Below the pieces are notes generated by a model. That model worked only from the letters and a program-made list of their open reading frames with translations, was not told the origin of the DNA and did not search any database. From Neocallimastix lanati (nom. inval.) (lineage: Eukaryota; Neocallimastigomycota; Neocallimastigomycetes; Neocallimastigales; Neocallimastigaceae), in assembly GCA_016946835.1 (NCBI GenBank), contig JACVTC010000057.1:732501-750000 (forward strand): DNA of 17,500 bases. The letters are read 5' to 3'. This document shows positions 8,229 through 17,500 of the stretch, one piece after another (the stretch's first letter is position 1; each line of letters starts with the position of its first letter). A program made the position numbers and the translations under genes.

Positions 8229-10282
8229 AATTTTCCATTTTAACTAGACTAAATAATATAAAAATAGAGTAATTAATAATAATTTGACTCTATTTATTAA
8301 TATTAAACCTAAAGAATTAATCATTACGTTTAAATGCAATTGATAATTATTGTTTCTTTATATATCTATATAAAATTTCACATATTATTAATTATAGCAT
8401 ATTAATTAAATGCACTATAATAAAAATTTAAATGTTATATTTTTTTTTTTTTTTTTATTTTTATTTTTTATCATTAATTTTTTTTAAATATATATTTTAA
8501 ATTTTAATTTAAATATTATAATTATATTTTATTTAATTTTTATTTAAAATATTTAATACTATTTTATAAAAATCTATTATATATATAAATATATATATAT
8601 ATAAATTATATCATTATCGGAATTTCATTAAGGAAATTTTTTTAAAAAATTTTTCTTTTAAATTTAATTTTAAAATTTAATTATAATTTTATTACTTATT
8701 AAAAATAAAAAAATTATAATAAATAAATTAATAATAGAAGAAGAAGAAGAAAAAAAAAAAAAAAAAAAAAAAAGAATAAAGGACTATTTTTAATTATTTA
8801 TTTTCCATTATTTATTTTTAACTAGTAAAATTTTTAGAAATAAAATATAAAAATTATTTATTAGAGTTATAATTAAAATGATTATAAATTAATAAAGTTT
8901 TAATTATGTTTATATTATTAGAGCTTATTATTTGAAGGAATTCAACAACGCTCATTAAATCCTTATACATTTTAAATTATTGAAATTTAATTTATATAAC
9001 CCAGCATTAGATTTCTTTTTAATTTTTTTTTCTATTCTATTTATTTCTAATATTTATAATATTTATAATATGACTAATATGATTTTTATATAATTATTAA
9101 TATCAAGCTATAAAAACTATTAAAAAATGTTAATTTTTAATATTAAATTCTATATATATAATTAGTATTAAGAGTTAAAAAATGAATGGAAAATCCCATC
9201 AATACTGTAAAGAAATAAAAAAATTTTTTTATTAAAATTTAAATTAGTAATAACTTAATTGTTTATAAAAATATCAGGATATAGAAATAAAAAAATAAGT
9301 TTAATGTATTATATTATTTATTAAATAACAAAGAAACAAAGAAACAAACAAACAAAAAAAAAAAAAAAAAAAAGACCTTTCTTATCTTAACAGTTTAATT
9401 AATATTTTTGAAATAATTAATTTATTAATTAACTATAATTATAGTATTTTCAGAGTAATATATAATTTTCAAGTTTTATTAAAATTTGGTTTATATAAAT
9501 ATTCACAATAATTAAATTTTAAAATTTTGAATAAAAAGAAGTCTAATTAAATTATAATTTATTTTCCTTTAATATAAAAATTTAATATTTTAAAGTTGCT
9601 AGAATAATTAATTATTTTCTTTTTTTTATTTTATTTTCCATTATTATTATGATTACTTTTTTTTTTTTTTCTTTTTATTTATTTAATTTTTTTCTTTTTT
9701 TTTTTGATAATTAAAAATACTAATACAAGAATTATTATTATTTCTAAGTAATTCTTTGATTCATACCTTTATGTTATTATGTATATAAGATTTTTAACAA
9801 AAATTAAAAAAAAAAAAAAAAAAATTAATAATAAAGAAAGATTGTTTATGTCACAGTTTTAAACTAATTTATTTCTATGTTATTATTCACATTATTATTG
9901 ATATTAATGTGAATTTATATAATGAATCATTGAATTATAGATATAAATGATATAATATATTTTAATATATTTAATAAATTGAATAAAACAAGTGATAAAG
10001 TTTTTGAAATATAGTAATTCGTTTTTATACTCTATCAGGATTCTTTAAATAATAATGTTTAAAAAAAATTTTAAATTTTAAATTAATTTCATATAGTATT
10101 ATTATATCATAGTATATATAATAATAATATACTATAATATATTATTCATTTTTAATTAATTCAAATTTGGTAATTTATTAATAATAATATTATTATTTAA
10201 TTTAATTTGATAAAATGGTTAAGCTTACTTTTTACAATAATTTTTAATGAAAAGAGTATTTATTAATAAATAATAGATAATT
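8229..10282. other. Intergenic DNA, no gene seen
   Basis: This AT-rich spacer has homopolymer runs and short repeats (AGA near 8736, AAAC near 9330-9355). A slightly richer patch at 8925-9005 has no open frame of useful length. A perfect 10-bp inverted repeat lies at 9885-9914. No RNA gene was recognised. Confidence 0.6.
9885..9914. repeat. Perfect 10-bp inverted repeat with a 10-base loop
   Basis: ATTCACATTA at 9885-9894 and TAATGTGAAT at 9905-9914 are exact reverse complements. Each arm holds a GTGA/TCAC core rather than only A/T, which makes chance a little less likely than for the many pure-AT palindromes here. No gene lies nearby. Confidence 0.7.
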
Positions 10283-10456
10283 AAATAATAAATAATAAAT
10301 AATAAATAATAAATAATAAATAATAAATAATAAATAATAAATAATAAATAATAAATAATAAATAATAAATAATAAATAATAAATAATAAATAATATTAAA
10401 TAATAATAATAAATAATAAATAATAAATAATAAATAATAAATAATAAATAATAAAT
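10283..10456. repeat. AATAAAT heptamer array A
   Basis: About 16 near-perfect AATAAAT units cover 10283-10395. After a short interruption (TATTAAATAATAATAAT) about 7 more cover 10409-10456. On the reverse strand the unit has no stop codon, which creates a false open frame of I-I-Y-Y-L-L-F heptads at 10281-10514. Confidence 0.9.
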
Positions 10457-10460
10457 AAAT

Positions 10461-12025
10461 AAATAAATAATAAATAATAATAAAATGAAATATGTAATAA
10501 CAAATAAATAACAATAGATAATAATAGAATATAATAAATAATAATTGATTATAATAGATATTTAAATAATGATAATGATAATAATAGTAACAGTATTAAT
10601 AATAAATAATAGAAAATAATAGTGATAAATAATAAATAAATAAATAAATAATAAATTGTGGATTAACATGTATAATTGAAAAGATTAATGTTTTTTTTTT
10701 TATAAAATAATAATAATATTATTATTATTATTTTCTCATAAGCAAAAACCAATGTGAAATATACCGTTTAAACAAAAAAGGTGTTGCTTTTTTTTTAATC
10801 CATAATAGTTTAATAATTACGTTGGGAAATATTTATTATAATTTGAAAATTTTGATTTATTATTTTTAAATTTTTAATTAATTAAAAAAAAGAGAAATTT
10901 TATTTGTGGTTGCTACCCAAATATATTAATTAAAAAAAAAAAAATAGTAGAATTTTGTGTATTTTAAAATATTATTTTAAGAAATTAATTTATTATAAAT
11001 AGAGACAGCAGTAACAAACAGCTAACAAACAATAATAATTATAAATAAAATTATTGATTTTGATAATAATTAAGATCTTAAATCTAATATTATTTTTTAT
11101 TATCTAATGCTAATTGATATTTACTCATTTTAAAGGAGAGAGCTACTTAAATTAGAATAAAAATAAAAATGATTTTTTTAAAGTACAAAATATATATATG
11201 TATAATGACTTTGGCTTATCCATTCAATACATAAAGTATATGCATTATACTTAGCAACCAAATAAAGAAGTGATCATAATAATAATTAAATACACACACA
11301 TGAACAAACACACAAAAAAAATAATAATAAAAATATGAGATTATTAATTATTAAAATTTATTAAGATATATTTAATTATTAATTTTGAATAAATAATTTA
11401 TTTTTATTTTTATTTTATAAAGTAATATGTAATATAATTTTATTAAAAAAAAAATAATAATATTTATATTATTACTATTAATAACTACTAATTTTCATTT
11501 ATAGAAGAAAAGTTAATTTCTTTTAATAAACGAAAGGAGATTAAAATTTATTTATATAAAAAAAAAAAAAATTCCAGTTAAAAATAATAATTTAATAAAA
11601 ATAATATTTAAATAGTTTTTTATTTTTATTTTTATTTTTATTTTTTATTTTGTCTTAGTGTATTTATTTTATTTTTTAAATTATTTCTTTAGGGTTTAAT
11701 TTCTTTAATTTCAATTGTTATTATTATTTTTTAAGTTCTTAATAGTATATAAAATAATAATAATAATTAGTATTAGAAATTCTATGAATAATAGAGTAAG
11801 AATTAAAAAAAATATATATAATTATATAATCAAATATAATCATAACAAAAGTGTATGTTTTTTTTTTTAATAATCATAAATAAATAATAAATAATAAATA
11901 ATAAATAATAAATAATATTTGACAAGTTTTATTTTTTATTGGCTTTTTTTTTTTTTTATAAATATATTATCAATCTTTTTTCATTTTTTTTAAATAAAGA
12001 ACGTTATTATTATTATCTATTCTAA

Positions 12026-12059
<34 letters not shown>

Positions 12060-12820
12060 ATTGACGATCAATTAAGTTCCATTATATCTTAATAAAAATT
12101 AATACAATTAAAGTTATTAAATAATCCAACCTAATTTCAAAATATATTAATTATACTATATATTACTATGGAAAATAAAGAATAATAAATGGATTATATT
12201 AATTTTAATTTAATTCAATATATTATTTAATTAAGTTTTAATTATTGAAGTGTTAAGTTTTTGTTTTTTTTAATATTTTATAAAAATAAAAATTAAAAAA
12301 ATTAAAAAACAAACATAAATTAAAAGTAAAAAACAAAAAACAAAAACAAAAATAGATTAATTGTATTGTATTGTGATGTATATAATCAGTTAATTCATAA
12401 TAAATACGTTTATTTATTTGAATATTTGGGTATAGTAAAGAAATAATGTAAAATGGATAAATAGACAAATAATTTGAGATAATATATTAAATGACAGTCA
12501 TAGAATACAATTTGTATATATTCATTTATATTCATAATATGCTAAACCTATATTCTATTTAGGATAATATACTATTTAATTATTAATCTATATAAAATAA
12601 AATAGAATTAGTTATATATGGAATATTATATATTTAATTTATTATTATTTTATGTTTTTTCAAAAAAAAAAAAAAAAAAGGAATATATTGAATTGAATGA
12701 TGGGTAATTAAACGTCAATAATAGAATCTTTTTTATTAATAAAATGGTAATCTATATTTAAGTAAATAAATAAATAATAAATAATAAATAATAATGAAAA
12801 TAATTAAATAATATAATAAT
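10461..12820. other. Intergenic DNA, no gene seen
   Basis: This spacer contains further short AATAAAT repeats (10600-10650, 11878-11917), ATT repeats (12026-12056) and homopolymer tracts. Patches at 10740-10930 and 11000-11290 are less repetitive but are broken by stops in all frames. The pair AAGTATA 11234-11240 and TATACTT 11246-11252 forms a short inverted repeat. A 71-codon reverse frame at 12253-12468 is judged accidental. Confidence 0.6.
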
Positions 12821-12823
12821 AAA

Positions 12824-12983
12824 TAAATAATAAATAATAAATAATAAATAATAAATAATAAATAATAAATAATAAATAATAAATAATAAATAATAAATAA
12901 TAAATAATAAATAATAAATAATAAATAATAAATAATAAATAATAAATAATAAATAATAAATAATAAATAATAAATAATAAATA
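12824..12983. repeat. AATAAAT heptamer array B, about 23 copies
   Basis: This is an essentially perfect run of the heptamer AATAAAT over about 160 bases, the longest heptamer array here. It is followed to about 13215 by degenerate AATAA/AATAAGTA variants, which look like older eroded units. Confidence 0.9.
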
Positions 12984-13499
12984 AATAATAAGTAATAAGT
13001 AAATAAATATTAAATAAGCAATATATAAATAAATAAATAAATAATAAATAATAAATAAATAATAAATAAGTAATAAATAAATAAATAAGTAATAAATAAA
13101 TAAATTAAAAATAAATAATAAATAATAAATAATAAATAATAAATAATAGTAATAATAAATAATAAATGATTAAATTATAAATAATTGAATAATAAATAAT
13201 AAATAATAATAAATAAATACTAATAAGTAAATAAATAAACATATAAATAATAAAATATCTATTATTATTTAATTATACATAAATTTATAAATATGTAGAT
13301 AAAAGAAAACTTTAATAATAATGAAATAATTTTTCTTTTTTCAAATAATTTACAATGAAATAATTATAAACTGTAATTATTAATATTTTAGGTAATGTAA
13401 AAATTTTATTTTATAGAATATTAAATAAAATAAATGCTAGTCAACAAATATATATATAATCTATAACTGATAATCATAATAATAATCATAATCAAACAA

Positions 13500-13800
13500 T
13501 AATAAATAATAAATAATGAATAAATATAATAAATAATAAATAATAAATAATAAATAATAAATAATAAATAATAAATAATATATAATAAATAATTAAATAA
13601 TTAAATAATTAAATAATTAAATAATAAATAATTAAATAATTAAAATAATAAATAATAAATAAATGAATAATTGAATATTAAATAAATAAATAAATAAATA
13701 ATAAATAATTAAATAATTAAATAATTGAATAATAGATAATTTAATAACTATATCAATAATAATATCAATAATGATAAAATAATAAATAATAAATAATAAT
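13500..13800. repeat. AATAAAT/AATTAAAT repeat region C
   Basis: Clean AATAAAT units at about 13527-13577 pass into an octamer variant (AATTAAAT, about 13590-13640) and then mixed units. The gradual unit change suggests expansion from a point-mutated heptamer. Confidence 0.8.
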
Positions 13801-14963
13801 AAATAATAAAATTATTATGAATTACTAAATATTAAATTTTTTATTTTTTTAAAAAAAAATAATTATTTAAATTAATGATATATTAAAAAAAATTTTATTT
13901 CATATAAATATGCCAACTTATCTTTCATTACATCACATTTTCAAATTTTTTTTTTCATAAAAAATTTTTTTTTATTTAATTATTACAATAATTAATAATA
14001 TTACTAATAATAATAATTATTTAATATATATTTATATATATTTATTTTTTTTGTTTCACATAATTTATATAATTTCATATTTCATTTATTATTATTTTCA
14101 TTTATTACTTATTTATTTACATTTATTTTAAGCAAAGAAAAACAAAAGAAACAATAAAAAAGAAATAGAAAGAATAATCTTTGTTTATAACTCTAAATAA
14201 ACTGTTATTTTTTTTTTTTTTAGAAAAAAAAAAAAAAAAAAAAAAAAGAGTATTACCAACAATTTATTAGTGGTAATAGTACGTTAATAATATATTATCA
14301 TTGTTTTTTACTTTCAATTCAATTCAATTCAAAAATAAAATAAAATAAATTAAAATAAAAATATAATATTTTTTTTTCTTTTTTTCTTTTTTTTTTTATA
14401 GTATATTGATTTGTTAAATTATTTAAAAAGTATAATTAATAAATAAGAATAAAGTTAATTAATAATACTAAAATAATAATATTTTGTAGAACAAATTCAC
14501 ACATATAAATAAATATTGTATACATTAAACATTATTTTATATATTTATTTGATAATTTCATCATAGTATTAATAATAAAAAATATATATATTTTTTTATT
14601 AAGAAAGGTAAGGAATATCAATAAAAAATAATTATTAAAAAATATTAGAATAATAATATAAAAGAATGTATATATATATAAAATTCAAATTCGTTAAAAA
14701 CATTATTATAATTTAATAATATAAATAGACTTTAAATATCAAAATAAGTTATAGTTATTGATATTAATATTTGAAATTCTCTAAATTTTTATTTATTTAT
14801 TTATTTATTTATTTTTTATCATTTCATTTTTTAATATGTATTTTCAAAAACATTATTTATTGATATTTTATTCTTTTTTTTTTCTATGAAAATTAAAAAT
14901 CCTAAATTTAAAAATTTTTATTTTTACTTATTCATATTTATTACTTTATTATTATATAGATAG
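13801..14963. other. Presumed promoter-proximal spacer of the zinc-cluster gene
   Basis: No coding sequence is seen. The region holds A/T homopolymers, including a T run that flips to an A run at 14207-14247, an inverted repeat TATTACCA (14251-14258)/TGGTAATA (14271-14278), and AATTC repeats at about 14314-14330. Transcription of the downstream gene probably starts within it, but no TATA box can be singled out. Confidence 0.5.
14251..14278. repeat. Perfect 8-bp inverted repeat upstream of the regulator gene
   Basis: TATTACCA at 14251-14258 and TGGTAATA at 14271-14278 flank 12 bases. The arms carry a CC/GG pair in a region otherwise almost free of G and C. The site lies about 0.8 kb upstream of the regulator start and could bind a dimer; this is inference only. 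Confidence 0.5.
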
Positions 14964-15068
14964 ATGGTTAATACCTCAACAAGCTAAGAAGATAGTCAAG
15001 AAAGTAGTAATAGTCTGAACAAACAATACAATTTATTTTCAAATAGCAATAAAAGTATTAAAGTCATA
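14964..15068 (+). other. In-frame upstream ATG and stop: short uORF or disrupted N-terminus
   Basis: ATG 14964 opens M-V-N-T-S-T-S and stops at TAA 14985-14987. The frame is the same as the main gene, and after the TAA it stays open through 27 codons (E-D-S-Q-E-S-S-N-S-L-N-K, then Q-Y-N-L-F-S-N-S-N-K) into ATG 15069. The Ser/Asn/Glu composition matches the N-terminus that follows and is less AT-rich than the spacer before 14960. It could be a 7-codon uORF in the 5' leader, a true N-terminus broken by a nonsense change such as CAA to TAA, or an exon reached through an acceptor ending at 14988 (CTAAG). Confidence 0.45.
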
Positions 15069-17500
15069 ATGAATAGTTCAAACGAAAAATCAAATTCATT
15101 GGATAATGATAAATCCATATCAATGGATACAGATAATGATAGTAAGAAGGAAAAAGATAAAAATAGTTCGACTAATGAAGAACATCCAACACATAATAGA
15201 GAATCCTCAACATTATCAACGGTATCATTCAGTAGTTCAATAACAGGAGGAAATGATCAGACAGGTGATGAAAATGATAGTGAAAAGGTATATTATTTTA
15301 TAGTCTTTTTTCAAATTCTTTTTTTTTTTTTTTTTTTTTTTTTATTTTTTTTTTTTTTTTATACATTTAAATGAATAAGTGTATGAATATAAATATAAAT
15401 AAATAATTAAATAAATTATTAAATAAACGAATGAATGTATAAATAAATTAAAAATAATAAAGTAATAAAATAAATTGATATAATAATAGTAATAATTAAA
15501 AAAAAATTATCTATTACTGAGATTAAATTGCTTTATAAAATATATATATATATATATTGTTAAAAAAATCTTATTTCAATTTATTTTATTTTATTTTTAA
15601 GTTTATATTTTAATTATTTAATATAAATTTCATATATTAATATATATATATTATTTAATAAATTAAATAAAATAAAAGTTATTAGATATTGATTTAGATA
15701 AATCAACAACAGATGAAATAAAAAAGGAAACCAAAGAAGAAACCAGTTCGAAAAATCAAAAATCGAATGGTAAAACAGATGATAAAAATAAACAAGATCC
15801 TACATTAAAACCAAGAAGAAAAACACATGTTACAAGAGCATGTTCAAATTGTAAAAAAGCTCATTTAGCTTGTGATGTAGCAAGGCCATGTAAGAATTGT
15901 GTAGCATTTGGTAAAGCAGAAACTTGTGTAGATGCAATAGCAAAAAAAAGAGGAAGACCAAAATTAAAGAATAGAGGTATGCCTGCTAATCAACAAAATA
16001 ATAATGCACAGATGAATAATGGAATGCCAAATATTATACCAAATGATATGAATAATATGATGAATAGTATAATGAATAATAATATGATGAATGATATGAA
16101 CAATGGTATAAACAATGATATGAATAATAGTATGAATAATAGTATGAATAATGGTATGAACAATGGTATGAATAATGGTATGAACAATGGTATGAATAAT
16201 GGTATGAATAATGGTATGAACAATGGTATGAACAATGGTATGAATAATGGTATGAATAATGGTATGAATAATGGTATGAATAATGGTATGAATAATGGTA
16301 TGAACAATGGTATGAATAATGGTATGAATAATGGTATGAACAATGGTATGAACAATGGTATGAATAGCAATAATAGTAATAATAATATGATGCTTTTCCA
16401 AGGAAATTCTAATAATAAATTCCAACAACAACAATTTATGAATCAAGGACAAAATATGAATATGAATAATAATATGCAAAATAATAATTATCAAATGAAT
16501 AATAATATGAATAATATGAATAATATGAATAATATGAATAATATGAATAATAATAATATGAATAATGCTAACAACAATAATAATAACATGAATAATATGA
16601 ATAATATGAATAATATGAATAATATGAATAATATGAATAATATGAATAATATGAATAATATGAATAATATGAATAATATGAATAATAATAATAATAATAA
16701 TAATATGTTTAATCAAGGTCAGGATAACTTTAATAATCAACAGCAAATGCAATTTAACAATCAAAATAATCAAAATAATATGATGCCTAATAATAATAAC
16801 ATCAACAATAATAATAATAATAATGGAAATAATAATTTTACTATCATGCCATTCTCATCTATGGATAATAACAATAATATGCTACAACATCATCATTCAC
16901 AATCTTCTTCCACATTAATGACATCATCCAATACCTCCCCAATATCCGTGAATCCAAATTCAAATAATGGATTTTCATTCAATATAATGCCATTCAATAT
17001 TAATGGTAATAATAACAACAACAACAACAATAATAATAATGATAATAATAATAATAATATGAATGATATGACTTCTCCAATAAATTCACCTTCATCATCT
17101 AATATATTTAATATAAATGGAAAAATAAATACACGTAAACCATCTTCTGATAGTATAGTTGTTTTCCATTTAACATTAGATGGTACATGTCTAAGAATTT
17201 CTAATGATTCTCAATTATTACTTGGTTATGATCCATTAGAATTATTACATCAACCATTCCATAAATACGTTCATACTGATGATTTATTAAAATTGAGACA
17301 ATTTATTACTCAAATGGCCTCACAGTATCCAAAATTGTTACCAGCAGAAAAGGTTCGCATTCAACATAAAAATGGATCCTACAGTTTATATATTCTTTCT
17401 ATGTATATTAGTGGTGATATACCGAAAAATAATGCTGTAATAGATTGGGGTTCTAGTGAAATTAGAGATAGAGCTTATTTAGTTTGTACCATATCTCCAT
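15069..17500 (+). CDS. Zn2Cys6 zinc-cluster regulator with AT-hook-like segment and PAS domain (3' end missing)
   Basis: The exons are 15069-15287 and 15679 to beyond 17500, giving 680 residues so far. It should be a nuclear sequence-specific DNA-binding regulator. Residues 1-120 are a charged Ser/Asn/Lys-rich region. The zinc cluster is C128-x2-C131-x6-C138-x5-C144-x2-C147-x8-C156, with R-A-C-S-N-C-K-K-A-H-L-A-C-D around the first cysteines. It is followed by K-K-R165-minus-one G-R-P-K at about 162-168, which resembles an AT hook. Residues 170-565 are Asn/Met/Gln-rich and disordered, with GMNN and NNM arrays and two F-x-I-M-P-F motifs (460-465, 507-512). A PAS fold starts at about 567 (VVFHLTLDG, LGYDPLELL, YVHTDDL). 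The R-A-C-x-x-C-x-x-A-H-L-x-C signature with a downstream PAS recalls AcuK/Ert1/Rds2, regulators of non-fermentable carbon use. The PAS lacks the LOV cysteine motif, so a blue-light role is unlikely. The target genes are unknown. Confidence 0.85.
15288..15678 (+). other. Intron 1 of the zinc-cluster gene
   Basis: The intron is 391 bases long and phase 0, with donor GAAAAG|GTATAT and acceptor AATAAAAG|TTATTAG. Reading through it gives only a Phe/Tyr run and a stop at about 15372. Splicing joins the acidic DENDSEK to LLDIDLDKSTTDEIKKE in frame. The next AG downstream would put a stop in frame almost at once, so this acceptor is preferred. Long T runs lie in the first third. Confidence 0.85.
16150..16370 (+). 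repeat. Coding 12-base microsatellite encoding about 18 Gly-Met-Asn-Asn units
   Basis: The unit is GGT ATG AAY AAT. Gly is always GGT and the last Asn always AAT; only the first Asn alternates AAT/AAC. It is preceded by related GINN, DMNN and SMNN units from about 16103. Near-identity at the base level points to recent slippage expansion rather than amino-acid selection alone. Both reverse frames are open through it and are shadows. Confidence 0.9.
16501..16680 (+). repeat. Coding 9-base microsatellite encoding Asn-Asn-Met units
   Basis: The unit AAT AAT ATG occurs about five times at 16501-16545 and about ten times at 16591-16680, separated by an Asn-rich stretch with one Ala. It belongs to the disordered central region of the regulator. 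Poly-Asn runs follow at 16681-16707 and 17011-17061. Confidence 0.9.

Noticed and set aside
10090-10145. AT-only imperfect palindromes around ATAGTATAT/ATATACTAT
   Set aside because: Pure A/T palindromes of this size are expected by chance in DNA of this composition.
10281-10514. Reverse open frame of 77 codons with IIYYLLF heptads
   Set aside because: It is a direct product of the AATAAAT array, which happens to lack stops on the reverse strand.
12253-12468. Reverse open frame of 71 codons
   Set aside because: Phe/Tyr/Ile-rich chance frame in AT spacer; no domain, no splice partners, no composition change.
15288-15374. Extension of the regulator first exon to a stop at about 15372
   Set aside because: It encodes a Phe run from the intron T tract; the GT donor at 15288 and the acceptor at 15678 restore a sensible frame.
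15990-16370. Reverse open frame of 126 codons (FIPL repeats)
   Set aside because: Second antisense shadow of the same GMNN array.
15964-16773. Reverse open frame of 269 codons (HII/HTI repeats)
   Set aside because: Antisense shadow of the GMNN and NNM coding repeats of the zinc-cluster gene.

Overview
The window is an extremely AT-rich piece of a eukaryotic nuclear genome, most likely from an anaerobic gut fungus (Neocallimastigomycota) or a close relative. The reasons are poly(A)/poly(T) runs of 20-56 bases every few hundred bases, AAT/ATA microsatellites, short AT-rich spliceosomal introns with GT...AG ends, Asn-rich proteins, and a fungal-type Zn2Cys6 zinc cluster. The fungal assignment is firm because of the zinc cluster; the phylum is an inference from composition.

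Layout. Bases 2-229 (+) are the 3' end of an unidentified gene. Converging on it is a three-exon gene (2857 to 1030, -) for a PARL/Pcp1-type rhomboid intramembrane serine protease of 447 residues. Its catalytic Ser368 and His425 and the H287xxxN291 motif are all present. The last exon (1030-1088) is only 59 bases long and is visible only once a second intron is spliced. From about 2.9 to 15 kb there is no intact protein gene. This stretch holds simple repeats, AATAAAT heptamer arrays, a seven-copy tandem repeat of 35-43 bases, several hairpin-forming inverted repeats, and a decayed, frameshifted remnant of a Ty1/copia-like Gag (4654-4979, +). From 15069 (possibly from 14964) to the right edge runs the 5' part of a two-exon-or-more gene (+) for a regulator. 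Its order is Zn2Cys6 cluster, AT-hook-like GRP segment, long Asn/Met-rich disordered region built from coding microsatellites, then a PAS domain that runs off the window.

The genes share no evident pathway. The rhomboid is expected in the inner membrane of the mitochondrion or mitochondrion-derived organelle. The regulator resembles the Zn2Cys6-PAS proteins related to the AcuK/Ert1/Rds2 family of carbon-metabolism regulators. I found no convincing tRNA, rRNA, CRISPR array, transposon-borne defence system or other undescribed multi-gene system. The points most worth a second look are the hidden last exon of the rhomboid with its U-rich intron, the in-frame stop just upstream of the regulator start, the twin F-x-I-M-P-F motifs in the regulator, and the Gag fossil with possible degenerate flanking repeats.
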